In this document: one piece after another, positions 34,635 to 43,534 of the stretch
How the letters are laid out: every line of letters starts with the position of its first letter
Numbering within the stretch: position 1 is the stretch's first letter
Source: Lentzea nigeriaca
GTDB lineage: Bacteria; Actinomycetota; Actinomycetes; Mycobacteriales; Pseudonocardiaceae
Direction of reading: 5' to 3'
NCBI RefSeq assembly: GCF_016907955.1
Contig: NZ_JAFBCX010000007.1
Span: 62,001-126,000, forward strand
DNA: 64,000 bases
Made by a program: the position numbers and the translations under genes
The notes under the pieces: model-generated
The model's database searches: none
Seen by the model: the letters and a program-made list of their open reading frames with translations, nothing else
What the model was told of the DNA's origin: nothing

Positions 34635-34672
34635 GCGCGCCCCAGCCTTGGCCGTGTCAAGCACGGCGCGCC
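34635..34672 (-). other. GC-rich stem in the leader of bS22
   Basis: GGCGCGC (34635-34641) can pair with GCGCGCC (34666-34672), enclosing GCCGTG-TCAAG-CACGGC (34651-34667); the two stems compete at the edge. It lies between the HTH gene and bS22, so it may end the HTH transcript or fold in the bS22 leader. Confidence 0.4.
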
Positions 34673-34730
34673 GGTAAGCACGATCGGCCTACCAGTCTAC
34701 CCGGAGGGGTTCGCCAGTCTTCAGCAGCCT

Positions 34731-34943
34731 TCAGCCGGCGTCGAAGTACGCGTTCTCGAGGTAGGCGTGCACCGCTTTCTCGGGCACCCGGAACGACTTG
34801 CCGACCCGCACTGCGGGCAGCTCACCGGAGTGCACCAGGCGGTACACGGTCATCTTCGAGACCCGCATCATCGAGGCCACTTCGGCCACGGTCAGGAACT
34901 GGACCTGAGCGAGACCTGATCGTTCGTTCTCCTTCGCAGGCAT
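34731..34943 (-). CDS. Helix-turn-helix, excisionase-type small DNA-binding protein
   Basis: 70 residues, ATG start. One MerR/excisionase-type domain: FLTVAEVASMMRVSKMTVYRL followed by ELPAVRVGKSFRVPEKAV. Matches Rv0500A in type and place. No phage or integrative element is nearby, so the excisionase name reflects fold only; it is likely a host regulator. Confidence 0.9.
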   Translation of the reverse strand: MPAKENERSGLAQVQFLTVAEVASMMRVSKMTVYRLVHSGELPAVRVGKSFRVPEKAVHAYLENAYFDAG

Positions 34944-35070
34944 GTATCACCGCATCCTTCGACACGTGTCGTGCCGTCGGTCTTCCCCACCGACGGTTCG
35001 ACACGCACGTGCTGTCCTGAGAGTAGCGGGACTGGTGTGACTCCTGCGACGACCAACTGGTCAGTCCTGG

Positions 35071-35880
35071 TCAGTCCTCGTGTTGCTTGCCCAGTTCGAC
35101 GGAACGATCACGCGCCGACTCGATGGCAGCCAGCAGGGCCGCACGGACGCCATGCTTCTCCAGCTCCCGGATCGCCATGATCGTCGTACCCGCCGGTGAC
35201 GTGACCGCCTCGCGCAGGATGACCGGGTGCGATGAGCCCTCGGCCAGCATCGTCGCCGCGCCCACCGCCGACTGGATGATCAACGTCGACGCCAGGTCAC
35301 GGGGGATTCCGAGCAGGATGCCCGCGTCGATCATCGCCTCGACCAGGAAGAAGAAGTAGGCGGGCCCGGAACCGGACAGCGCGGTCACCGCGTCCTGCTG
35401 CGACTCCGGCACGATCGCGACCTTGCCCACGGTCGAGAGAAGTTCCTCGACGACCTTGAGGTGCTCGGGCGTGGCGTTGGAACCGCCGGAGACCGCGCTC
35501 ATGGCCTCACCGACGACCATCGGCGTGTTCGGCATGACCCGCACGACCGGCGTGCCCTCGGGCAGCCTGCGCTCGTACAGGGAGGTCGGCAGGCCCGCAC
35601 ACAGCGACACGATCAGCGTGCCGGCCCGCAGCACGGGCCTGAGTTCGGCCAGCAACGGCTCGATGTCCTGCGGCTTGACCGCCACGACCAGCACGTCCGC
35701 CTTCGCCGCAGCACCGGCGATCGTGGTGCCCTCGATGCCGTACTGCGACGTCAGCGAGGCCGCGCGGGCCTCGTGCTTCTCGGTGAACATCAGATCGGCG
35801 GCGGAACGGCCGCCCTGCAGAAGCCCGGACAGCAGCGCCTCACCGATCTTGCCCGCGCCGAGCACCGCGATCTTCGTCAT
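35071..35880 (-). CDS. proC: Pyrroline-5-carboxylate reductase
   Basis: 269 residues, ATG start. Rossmann start IAVLGAGKIGEALLSGLL, then VVAVKPQDIEPLL, RVMPNTPMVVGEAM, and the C-terminal ALSGSGPAYFFFLVEAM with VTSPAGTTIMAIRELE. Last step of proline synthesis in the cytoplasm. A proline dehydrogenase lies nearby upstream. Confidence 0.96.
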   Translation of the reverse strand: MTKIAVLGAGKIGEALLSGLLQGGRSAADLMFTEKHEARAASLTSQYGIEGTTIAGAAAKADVLVVAVKPQDIEPLLAELRPVLRAGTLIVSLCAGLPTSLYERRLPEGTPVVRVMPNTPMVVGEAMSAVSGGSNATPEHLKVVEELLSTVGKVAIVPESQQDAVTALSGSGPAYFFFLVEAMIDAGILLGIPRDLASTLIIQSAVGAATMLAEGSSHPVILREAVTSPAGTTIMAIRELEKHGVRAALLAAIESARDRSVELGKQHED

Positions 35881-35890
35881 CGGTCAAGTC

Positions 35891-36673
35891 TCACACAGCA
35901 GGCGTCAACGCCAGCTGCCGTGCCTGACACACCAGCCGCCCGGCCGCGTCGATCACCGTCGCGTCCTCGTCGAACCACTGCCCGTGCACCGCCTGGCAGG
36001 TGACGTGGATGCGCAGCCACCCAGGCGCCGGCCTGGCCCGCAGCAACGCCGTCAGCTGCACCGTCGGCGACCACCCGAAGCGGCCGAGGTTGAACGTCAC
36101 CGGCATCGACAGGTCGCCCGCGAGCAACGCGAAGTACAGGTCGGGCTGCTCGTCGATCGGCCGCGCCCACAGCTTGAACTCCAACGGCCCGTCCGTGCGC
36201 CGGTCGAGGAACGCCGCGCTCTCCCGGTCCACCCGCAGGTCGCAGAGGCCACCGACCTTGTAGGCACCACCGGTCGGGAACGTCGCCAGCTCCACCGAAC
36301 CGGGCGGCGGCGCGGCACCGATCGACGGCAGGTTCGCGTAGTCGGCGCGGTGCTCGGGGATCCGCCCGGTCGTCACCGACGCCTCGACGCACACCTGCCC
36401 GCGCTGCTCCAGCGACACCGCGACGACCGTGGCCGTGCGGCCTGCCTTGCGGATGTCCGTCCTGATCAGCACCGGCCCGACCTCGGGAGCCCTGAGGAAC
36501 TGCGCGGACACCGCGAGCGGATCACCGTCGGCGGCCTGGGCCGCCGCGCGCGTCATCACCGCGAGCAGGAACCCGCCGTGGGGCTTGGGGCCGACGGTCC
36601 ACTCGGCCGGCAGGGACGCGGTGAACGTTCCGTCACCGAGCGAACGCACCGCACTGGACTTGGTGAAGGTCAT
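35891..36673 (-). CDS. Acyl-CoA thioesterase-like double hotdog protein
   Basis: 260 residues from the ATG at 36673, overlapping the preceding TGA as ATGA. The N-terminal hotdog carries WTVGPKPHGGFLLAVMTRAA, the C-terminal one FNLGRFGWSPTVQLTALLRA and WLRIHVTCQAVHG. TesB-like family; likely hydrolyses a short or medium acyl-CoA. Substrate unknown. Coupled to proline dehydrogenase. Confidence 0.82.
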   Translation of the reverse strand: MTFTKSSAVRSLGDGTFTASLPAEWTVGPKPHGGFLLAVMTRAAAQAADGDPLAVSAQFLRAPEVGPVLIRTDIRKAGRTATVVAVSLEQRGQVCVEASVTTGRIPEHRADYANLPSIGAAPPPGSVELATFPTGGAYKVGGLCDLRVDRESAAFLDRRTDGPLEFKLWARPIDEQPDLYFALLAGDLSMPVTFNLGRFGWSPTVQLTALLRARPAPGWLRIHVTCQAVHGQWFDEDATVIDAAGRLVCQARQLALTPAV

Positions 36674-37566
36674 GAGCGGCTGGCCAGCGACCGCAGGAAG
36701 AAAGTCACGTTGGCTGGCCGTTCCGCGAGTCGCCGCATGAGATATCCGTACCACTGCTCGCCGTAGGGGACATAAACGCGAGCGCCGAGGCGCCGCTGCT
36801 CCTCCGGCCTGACGCCGTAGAGCATCTGGTACTCGAAGTCGGTTTTGTCATACCAGCGAGCACGCTCGCCGATGATCTCGATCAACCGCGGGTCGTGCGT
36901 GGCGAACATCGGGTACCCCTCTCCTGCGAGGAGAACGTTGAGGCACCGCACGTAGTTCAGATCCACTTCGTGGGGGTCCTGGATCGCCACCTCCGGCGGC
37001 TCCGCGTAGGCCCCCTTGACCAGCCGAACCCTGCTGCCGGGCCCCGCGAGCTGCTTGCAGTCGTCGAGCGTGCGGTGCAGGTAGGTCTGCAGCACCGCGC
37101 CCACCCACGGCCAGGTGCGCCGCAGCTCGTGCAGGATCCGCAGGGTCGAGTCGGTGGTGGTGTGGTCCTCCATGTCGAGCGTCACGGTCGTCCCGCACTG
37201 CTCGGCCGCGGCGCAGATCCGGCTGGCATTCGTCAGGGCGAGCGACTCGTCGAGCGCCTGGCCGACTGCGGACAACTTGACGCTCACTTCGGCGTTCTGC
37301 GCCAGCCCTGCCGCGTGCAGCGCGTCGAGCAGCTCCAGGTATGCCTGCACGATCTTCTCGGCCTGGGCCTTGTCCGTGGTGTCCTCGCCCAGGTAGTCGA
37401 GGGTCACCGGCAGGCCGAGGGTCCGCACGACCTCGACGGCGTCGGCCGTCGTCTCGCCCGCGACGAATCTCTTGACCACATCTCGGCTGACGGGCGCGTT
37501 GGCGACGAGGTGGCGGACGGTCTCGTTGCGAGACGCAGCCATGATCAACGCTCGCAGCGGGTTCAC
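36670..37566 (-). CDS. Proline dehydrogenase
   Basis: 298 residues, GTG start. Single-domain FAD-dependent PutA-type barrel with VTLDYLGEDTTD, SVKLSAVGQALD, TLDMEDHTTTD, LQTYLHRT, RLVKGAYAEP and a C-terminal YGEQWYGYLMRRLAERPAN. Oxidises proline to pyrroline-5-carboxylate. The P5C dehydrogenase partner is not in this window, although proC lies just downstream. Confidence 0.93.
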   Translation of the reverse strand: MNPLRALIMAASRNETVRHLVANAPVSRDVVKRFVAGETTADAVEVVRTLGLPVTLDYLGEDTTDKAQAEKIVQAYLELLDALHAAGLAQNAEVSVKLSAVGQALDESLALTNASRICAAAEQCGTTVTLDMEDHTTTDSTLRILHELRRTWPWVGAVLQTYLHRTLDDCKQLAGPGSRVRLVKGAYAEPPEVAIQDPHEVDLNYVRCLNVLLAGEGYPMFATHDPRLIEIIGERARWYDKTDFEYQMLYGVRPEEQRRLGARVYVPYGEQWYGYLMRRLAERPANVTFFLRSLASRS

Positions 37567-37576
37567 ACCACGAACC

Positions 37577-38389
37577 CTAACCCGACTGCGGCCAGTCCAA
37601 GTGCAGCCGCGCGAACAGCAGCGCTTCGGCCAGCATCTCCCGCCGAGCCGTCGGCGAACCGGCCCTCCGGGTGTTGACCTCCAGCACGACCTGACCGTCG
37701 AACCCGCCGCGCGCCAGCATCTCGCACAGCTCCGCGCACGGCTGGGTGCCGCGTCCCGGCACCATGTGCTCGTCCTTCGGCGCCCCCGACCCGTCGGCGA
37801 GGTGGATGTGCCGCAGTCCGTCGCCCATCCGCTTGGCCAGCTCCAGCGCGTCCATGTGCGCGGCGGCCGAGTGCGACAGGTCCAGCGTGTAGTTGCGGTG
37901 GCCCACGTCGGTCGGGTCGATGGACGGCTTGAACGCCGTCATCTGCACCGAGCGGCCACGGCCCAACGGGCGACGCACGGGGAACATGTTCTCGACCGCG
38001 ATCGCGATGCCGCTCTCGTCCTCCAGCGACGAGACGAGCTCGGCGAACCCGTCCGCGTACTTGCGCTGCCACCGGAACGGCGGGTGCAGCACCACGGTCG
38101 GGGCGTCCAGGTCCTGGGCGGCTCGTACCGCCTTGCGCAGCCGTTCCGCCGGATCCGGCGACCACACCCGCTGCGAGATCAGCAGGCACGGCGCGTGCAC
38201 GGCGAGGACGGGCATGCCCGATCGGGTCGACAGGCGGTCGACGGCCCGGATGTCCTGCGACACCGGGTCGGCCCACACCATCAGCTCGACGCCGTCGTAG
38301 CCCAGTTCGGAGGCGATCTCGAACGCCGCTCCGGCGGGCTGCGGGTAGACGGACGCCGTGGAAAGCCCGACCGGGATGCGGCCCGTCAA
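37577..38389 (-). CDS. Sugar phosphate isomerase/epimerase-type TIM barrel
   Basis: 270 residues from the TTG at 38389, which overlaps the preceding TGA (TTGA). An AP endonuclease 2-like xylose isomerase barrel: VGLSTASVYP, LGYDGVELMVWAD, VLAVHAPCLL, VVLHPPFRW, VENMFPV, TLDLSHSAA, HIHLADGSG, VVLEVNTR. It resembles Rv0498. Metal-dependent isomerase chemistry is likely, substrate unknown. Confidence 0.85.
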   Translation of the reverse strand: MTGRIPVGLSTASVYPQPAGAAFEIASELGYDGVELMVWADPVSQDIRAVDRLSTRSGMPVLAVHAPCLLISQRVWSPDPAERLRKAVRAAQDLDAPTVVLHPPFRWQRKYADGFAELVSSLEDESGIAIAVENMFPVRRPLGRGRSVQMTAFKPSIDPTDVGHRNYTLDLSHSAAAHMDALELAKRMGDGLRHIHLADGSGAPKDEHMVPGRGTQPCAELCEMLARGGFDGQVVLEVNTRRAGSPTARREMLAEALLFARLHLDWPQSG

Positions 38390-39633
38390 TTCTTCACCAG
38401 CAGCATCGCCGCTGGTGAGACGGTGACGATGAGGCCCACGAGGATGGCGAGCAGGGTCGTTTGGAGGTCGTCCGCCCGGCGGATCTTGCGTACCAGCAAC
38501 ACCAGACCCACGGTAACGGCCAGCGCCACCACGAGTGCGGCCACCGCCTGGGTGCGCCACAGGAAGTTGAAGGCGAGCCACAGCGCGGCGCCGCCGAGCA
38601 CGCCGACGGCGAGCTGGCCGATCATGATCAGCCATTCCTTGGCAGGCGAGCGCTGAGCTTCCTCCTCCGGCTCCTCCTCCACCTCGTCGGAGTCGTCGAG
38701 GCCGGCGGGCCCCTCGTCCTCGTCGCTCCCCTCGCCGTCCGTGAGGTAGTCGTCCTCCGGGCGGTAGACGGCGTACTCCTGCGAGTCGTCGTCGTCCACG
38801 TACGGGCCGGGGTGGGCAGCCGTCGACTCCATCGGCGGCATGGCCAGGTCGGTCTGTGCCGCCATCTCGTCGTCGCCGAACCAGGCGTCCGGCTGGTTGT
38901 TCGGCAGCGGTTCCGGCAGCTTCGGCGGTGCGGGCGGCACGATCAGCACGGACTCGGTCTCGAGCGCGGCGATCTGGTCCACCGGCGCCTTGGCCGGGAT
39001 GCGCGGGAGCTGCTCGGTCATCGCCTCGCGCGGCGGCATGCCCGGCTTCTGGGCCGGCGTCGGCATCTGCACCGACGGCGGCACGGGCTTGGGCGGCCGG
39101 GTGATGTTCGTGCGCGACGGGGTGGGCGGCGCCGGCGGGGCACCGGAGTCCAGGCGCGAGCTGACGGCGTCCGGCCTCGGCAGGTCGGCGCGCGACGGCT
39201 GATCACGGACCTGCGGCACCTGGCGGGTCTGCTCGGCGGCTGCCGGCGGCGGTGTCGCGGGTGGTCCCGGTCTGCGCACCTGCGGCGGCCCGGCAGGTGG
39301 CGGTGCCACCGGCGGTTTCGGCTGGTAGGCCGTGCGCTCGGCGGGAGAGGGCTGCGGTGCGGGCGGCTTGGCGACGGGTGGGGCAGGCGGTTCGGGAGCC
39401 GCGCGACGACCGGACGGGGCGTCGTCGTCGCGGATCGCCATCAGCCGGCCGCTGTCGGACAGGACCCGCTCGATGATCGTCTGGGGCGCGGTCTCCGGCT
39501 GCTGGACGTCGTCGTCGTCATCAGCCGCCCGGCGGCGTCGCCGACGTGGCGCACCCTCTGAGCTGCCGCCGTACTGGGCGAGCAGCTCAGCGACCGTGCG
39601 CTGCGTCTGGTCCGATCCGCTCTCTCGACTCAT
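38386..39633 (-). CDS. Proline-rich, acidic membrane protein (Rv0497-like)
   Basis: 415 residues from the ATG at 39633, which overlaps the preceding TGA (TGATG). Short N-terminal AELLAQYGG motif, Arg-rich RRRRRR, a very Pro-rich region (residues 80-260), an acidic stretch with EDEGPAGLDDSDEVEEEPEE, then three C-terminal membrane helices (VGVLGGAALWLAFNFL, VAALVVALAVTVGLVLL, LLAILVGLIVTVSPAAML). Function unknown; position matches mycobacterial Rv0497. Confidence 0.82.
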   Translation of the reverse strand: MSRESGSDQTQRTVAELLAQYGGSSEGAPRRRRRRAADDDDDVQQPETAPQTIIERVLSDSGRLMAIRDDDAPSGRRAAPEPPAPPVAKPPAPQPSPAERTAYQPKPPVAPPPAGPPQVRRPGPPATPPPAAAEQTRQVPQVRDQPSRADLPRPDAVSSRLDSGAPPAPPTPSRTNITRPPKPVPPSVQMPTPAQKPGMPPREAMTEQLPRIPAKAPVDQIAALETESVLIVPPAPPKLPEPLPNNQPDAWFGDDEMAAQTDLAMPPMESTAAHPGPYVDDDDSQEYAVYRPEDDYLTDGEGSDEDEGPAGLDDSDEVEEEPEEEAQRSPAKEWLIMIGQLAVGVLGGAALWLAFNFLWRTQAVAALVVALAVTVGLVLLVRKIRRADDLQTTLLAILVGLIVTVSPAAMLLVKN

Positions 39634-40613
39634 CAACTCCACCGTGCCCCGGTCTGGCCAGTCCGTCCAGTATCGCTCTGGTCCGTCCCATCAGTGTGAT
39701 CCAGCCGTCGGAGGATGACACCCTCCCGGAGGGCCCACGGGCAAATCTCCAGCTGCGTGAGTGACAGGGCTCGCATCGTTGCCTCCGCGACCAGGGCACC
39801 CGCAACGAGCTGGTGCGCACGCGACGTGCTCACACCTTCCAGCTCGGCGAGGTCACTGGCCGACATCCGGGAAATGAACGCGATCAGCTGCCGCAGGCCT
39901 GCGTCGGTGAGCACGCGACGCGCCCTGGGACCGGCAGACGATGGCGCGGCCCCGGTGAGCCGCGCCAGCGTTCGGAAGGTTTTTGAGGTCGCTACCACCC
40001 GATCGGGTTCACCCGCGCGTTTCAGCTTCCGCGCCACGGGCGCGAGCTGGTCCGCCAGCCACTCGGTGGTCTCGCGGACCTCCGAGCGCCGGGGCGGGTC
40101 CTTCCTGAACCGGGTTCTCGTCAACCGGCCCGCGCCCAGCGGCACGGAGAAGGCCATGTCGGGGTTCTCGTCGCGACCGACAGCAAGCTCCAGCGAGCCG
40201 CCGCCGATGTCGAGGCACAGCAGCCTGCCCGCGGACCAGCCGTACCAGCGGCGGACCGCGAGGAAGGTGTAGCGGGCCTCGTCCTCGCCGGACAGGACCT
40301 GGAGATCGACACCGGTCTCGCCGCGCACCCGGTCGAGCACCTCGGCGGAGTTGCCCGCCTCGCGCACCGCCGAGGTGGCGAACGCCATCAGGTCTTCACA
40401 ACCGGACTTCTTGGCCGACGCCTTCGCGCCGGCCACCGCGCGAACGAGCTGGTCAGCGCCCGCCTTGGTGAGCAGCCCCTTGGAGTCGAGCTGCTCGGCC
40501 AGGCGCAGGATCGTCTTCTCGGACGTCATCGGAATCGGGTGGGCACCACGATGCGCGTCCACCACGAGGAGGTGGACGGTGTTGGAACCCACGTCGAGAA
40601 CGCCCAGGCGCAC
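39633..40613 (-). CDS. Ppx/GppA family phosphatase
   Basis: 326 residues, GTG start. ASKHA-fold phosphatase with GVLDVGSNTVHLLVVD, DIGGGSLELAVG and LGAGRLTRTRF. At 326 residues it has only the two actin-like domains, without the C-terminal HD extension of long Ppx. Hydrolyses polyphosphate or guanosine pentaphosphate in known relatives (Rv0496). It sits beside the phosphate-responsive RegX3/SenX3 pair. Confidence 0.92.
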   Translation of the reverse strand: MRLGVLDVGSNTVHLLVVDAHRGAHPIPMTSEKTILRLAEQLDSKGLLTKAGADQLVRAVAGAKASAKKSGCEDLMAFATSAVREAGNSAEVLDRVRGETGVDLQVLSGEDEARYTFLAVRRWYGWSAGRLLCLDIGGGSLELAVGRDENPDMAFSVPLGAGRLTRTRFRKDPPRRSEVRETTEWLADQLAPVARKLKRAGEPDRVVATSKTFRTLARLTGAAPSSAGPRARRVLTDAGLRQLIAFISRMSASDLAELEGVSTSRAHQLVAGALVAEATMRALSLTQLEICPWALREGVILRRLDHTDGTDQSDTGRTGQTGARWS

Positions 40614-40640
40614 GCCGGAAACGGTACCTGGTCGTGTCCG

Positions 40641-41321
40641 TCAGGACTCGAACTTGTAACCGAGACCCCTCACGGTGACCAGGTGCCGCGGTGCAGACGG
40701 GTCCGGTTCGATCTTCGATCGCAGTCGTTTGACGTGCACGTCCAGCGTTTTCGTGTCGCCCACGTAGTCGGCGCCCCACACGCGGTCGATCAGCTGTCCC
40801 CTGGTGAGGACGCGGCCGACGTTGCGCAGCAGGTACTCGAGGAGGTCGAACTCCTTGAGCGGCAGGCTGATGTCCTGGCCGCCGACGGTGACGACGTGGC
40901 GTTCCACGTCCATCCGCACCGGACCGGCCTCGAGGATCTGCGGGAGCAGGTCCTCCGACTCGCCGCCGCGGCGCAGCACCGCGCGGATGCGGGCGATGAG
41001 CTCGCGCGCCGAGTACGGCTTGGTGACGTAGTCGTCCGCGCCGAGCTCGAGGCCGACGACCTTGTCGATCTCGCTGTCCCGCGCGGTCACCATGATCACC
41101 GGCACGGCGGAGCGCTGCCGCAGCTGCTTGCAGACGTCGGTGCCGCTCATGCCGGGCAGCATGAGGTCGAGCAGCACGATGTCGGCACCGTTGCGGTCGA
41201 ACTCCTCCAGCGCCTCCTGGCCGGTGGCCGCGAGCGCCGCGGTGAACCCTTCCTTGCGCAGCAGGAAGGCGAGCGGATCGGCGAAGGACTCCTCGTCCTC
41301 CACGATGAGCACCCTGGTCAC
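40641..41321 (-). CDS. regX3: RegX3 response regulator
   Basis: 226 residues, GTG overlapping the senX3 stop as GTGA. OmpR/PhoB family: phosphorylation site D52 in IVLLDLMLPG, receiver lysine in DDYVTKPYSARE, C-terminal winged helix with LRNVGRVLTRGQLIDRVW and TVRGLGYKFE. With SenX3 it controls phosphate starvation genes in actinobacteria (PhoP in Streptomyces). Confidence 0.95.
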   Translation of the reverse strand: MTRVLIVEDEESFADPLAFLLRKEGFTAALAATGQEALEEFDRNGADIVLLDLMLPGMSGTDVCKQLRQRSAVPVIMVTARDSEIDKVVGLELGADDYVTKPYSARELIARIRAVLRRGGESEDLLPQILEAGPVRMDVERHVVTVGGQDISLPLKEFDLLEYLLRNVGRVLTRGQLIDRVWGADYVGDTKTLDVHVKRLRSKIEPDPSAPRHLVTVRGLGYKFES

Positions 41322-42490
41322 AGCTCTCCTCCGTGGTCACCCGCGCCAGTGGGGACGAGGGTCGGGTTGGGTTCGGTCGCCGCGGCGGGAATCCGCAGCG
41401 TGAAGGTGGAACCCGTTCCTGGCAGGCTCCACAGCTTCACCTCGCCGCCGTGGTTGGCGGCGACGTGCTTGACGATCGCGAGCCCGAGACCGGTGCCGCC
41501 GGTCGCGCGCGATCGGGCCTTGTCGACGCGGTAGAACCGCTCGAAGACGCGTTGCTGCTGGTCCTCCGCGATGCCGATGCCGCGGTCGGTCACGGCGATC
41601 TCGACGTGCCCGTCCACGAGCCGCCGGCTCACGCTCACTGGACTGCCGGGCGGCGAGTACGCGACGGCGTTGTCCAGCAGGTTCGTCAGCGCCGTGACGA
41701 GCAACGACCGGTCGCCCGGCACGACGAAGCCGCTCGGCTCGTCGGTGGTGATCGAGATGTTGACCGACTCGGCGGCGAGCTTGGACCGCGACAGCGCCTC
41801 GTTGATCACGACGTCGATCTCGGTGTCGGACAGCTCCGGCAGCTTCTCCGCGCCCTGCAGGCGGGACAGCGCGATCAGCTCGGTGACGAGCGTGCCGAGG
41901 CGGGTGGCCTCCTGCATGATCTTCGCGCTGAACCGGCGGACCTCCTCCTGGTCGTCGCTCGCGTCCAGCACGGCCTCCGCGAGCAGCGCCAGCGCCCCGA
42001 CCGGGGTCTTGAGCTCGTGGCTCACGTTGGCCACGAAGTCGCGCCGCGTCTTCTCCAGCCGCACGGCCTCGGACTCGTCGGTCGCGTCGACGACGATGAA
42101 GTCCTCGATGAGCTGCCTGACCTCGGCGTGCACGGCCTCCGGCTGACGCCCGCCGCGCTGAGTTTCGAGAGGCGAGAGGTCGACGTAGACGACCTCGTTG
42201 CTGCTGCGGACGGCTTCCGCGGCCTTGCGCGCACGGTCGTCGATGCGGTTGTTGCGCACGACGCCGAGCTCCTCGGCCCGCGGGTTGTGCAGCACCACGT
42301 CGCCGAAGGTGTTGAGCACGACGATGCCGTCGTGGGAGTCCTGGACGATCCGCTGAATCAGATCACCGACCGTGAGTCCGTCCGGCTTCCGAGGGTGCCT
42401 CGGAGCGGTGAACCTGCCGACGAAGAATGCGGCGATCACGCCGATGAGCGCGAGGCCGATCGACACAGCGAGGTAACCCGTTGTGGTCAC
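41318..42490 (-). CDS. senX3: SenX3 sensor histidine kinase
   Basis: 390 residues, GTG start. One N-terminal membrane helix (LAVSIGLALIGVIAAFFVG), a PAS-like domain (residues 45-135), dimerisation H-box VSHELKTPVGA with H158, and ATPase motifs NLLDNAVAYSPPG, DRGIGI and GGTGLGLAIVKH. Senses phosphate status with the Pst/PhoU system in relatives; those genes are not here. Confidence 0.95.
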   Translation of the reverse strand: MTTTGYLAVSIGLALIGVIAAFFVGRFTAPRHPRKPDGLTVGDLIQRIVQDSHDGIVVLNTFGDVVLHNPRAEELGVVRNNRIDDRARKAAEAVRSSNEVVYVDLSPLETQRGGRQPEAVHAEVRQLIEDFIVVDATDESEAVRLEKTRRDFVANVSHELKTPVGALALLAEAVLDASDDQEEVRRFSAKIMQEATRLGTLVTELIALSRLQGAEKLPELSDTEIDVVINEALSRSKLAAESVNISITTDEPSGFVVPGDRSLLVTALTNLLDNAVAYSPPGSPVSVSRRLVDGHVEIAVTDRGIGIAEDQQQRVFERFYRVDKARSRATGGTGLGLAIVKHVAANHGGEVKLWSLPGTGSTFTLRIPAAATEPNPTLVPTGAGDHGGEL

Positions 42491-42624
42491 GAAGCGAATG
42501 GTAAGCAGCTCAGAGGTGTCTTGGCCTAGTACGACAGCGTGAACCGTGATACCCGCGACACCTCAGTGGACGGTTGTTCCGTCGCTGGTCAGCCCTCGTT
42601 CACCCAGTCGTGATGCTTCAAATG

Positions 42625-42673
42625 CACGCGGGGAGCTTTCGTACGCTTCAGCCGTACGAAAGCTCCCCGCGTG
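42625..42673 (-). terminator. Perfect 21-bp hairpin after gpmA, member of a repeat pair
   Basis: Arms 42625-42645 and 42653-42673 are exact reverse complements around a 7-base loop CTTCAGC. It starts 6 bases past the gpmA stop, in terminator position but without a T run. One arm contains the 19-base string also found at 5328-5346, so it may be a dispersed hairpin element used as a terminator. Confidence 0.75.
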
Positions 42674-42678
42674 GGAAA

Positions 42679-43425
42679 TCAGCGGCCCTGATTTGCGACG
42701 GCCGCGATGGCGTCCTTCGCGGCCTCGGGGTCGAGGTATTCGCCACCCGGCTTGAGCGGCTTGAGGTCCTCGTCCAGGTCGTAGCGCAGCGGGATGCCCG
42801 TCGGGATGTTCAGGCCCGCGATGGCCTCGTCGGAGATGCCGTCGAGGTGCTTCACCAGCGCGCGCAGCGAGTTGCCGTGCGCGGCCACGAGCACGGTCTT
42901 GCCGGTGCGCAGGTCCGGCACGATCGCCTCGTCCCAGTACGGGAGCATGCGGGCGACGACGTCCTTCAGGCACTCGGTCAGCGGCAGGTTCGGGCCGAGG
43001 TCCGCGTAGCGCGGGTCGGTGTCCTGGCTGAACTCGGTGCCCGGCTCGATGGGCGGCGGCGGGGTGTCGTACGACCGGCGCCAGAGCATGAACTGCTCCT
43101 CGCCGTAGGTGTCGAGCGTCTGCTTCTTGTTCTTGCCCTGCAGCGCGCCGTAGTGGCGCTCGTTGAGACGCCAGTCGCGACGGACCGGGATCCAGTGCCG
43201 GTCGGCGGCGTCGAGCGCCAGGTTGGCGGTCATGATCGCCCGGCGCAGGAGGCTGGTGTGCAGGATCTCCGGCAGGAGACCGGCCTCGCGCAGCAGCTTT
43301 CCGCCGCGGCGGGCTTCCTGCTCGCCCTTCTCCGACAAGGGAACGTCCACCCAGCCGGTGAACAGGTTCTCCGCGTTCCACGTGCTCTCGCCGTGGCGGA
43401 GCAGCACCAAGGTTCCGACAGACAT
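42679..43425 (-). CDS. gpmA: 2,3-bisphosphoglycerate-dependent phosphoglycerate mutase
   Basis: 248 residues, ATG start. Catalytic H11 in LVLLRHGESTWN, FTGWVDVPLSEKG, ERHYGALQGKNK, and second histidine in VLVAAHGNSLRALVKHL. Interconverts 3- and 2-phosphoglycerate in glycolysis. Same place as gpm1 (Rv0489) next to senX3 in mycobacteria, same strand as senX3 here. Confidence 0.96.
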   Translation of the reverse strand: MSVGTLVLLRHGESTWNAENLFTGWVDVPLSEKGEQEARRGGKLLREAGLLPEILHTSLLRRAIMTANLALDAADRHWIPVRRDWRLNERHYGALQGKNKKQTLDTYGEEQFMLWRRSYDTPPPPIEPGTEFSQDTDPRYADLGPNLPLTECLKDVVARMLPYWDEAIVPDLRTGKTVLVAAHGNSLRALVKHLDGISDEAIAGLNIPTGIPLRYDLDEDLKPLKPGGEYLDPEAAKDAIAAVANQGR

Positions 43426-43534
43426 GGCAGCTAGCCTGCCATGCCGACCCTCCCGCCGTACCCGGCCAGGTCACCGTGATTCACGCCATGGGCGGCTCCG
43501 ATGAGTTCCCGGCTCGCGCCGGGTCAGCACGGGC

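Noticed and set aside
34731..34943. Excisionase-type gene as evidence of a prophage or integrative element
   Set aside because: No integrase, attachment repeats or phage genes nearby; the small HTH gene is a conserved neighbour of proC in actinobacteria.
35058..35078. Ten-base tandem repeat at the end of proC
   Set aside because: Two copies of a short string overlapping a stop codon; too small to claim a function.
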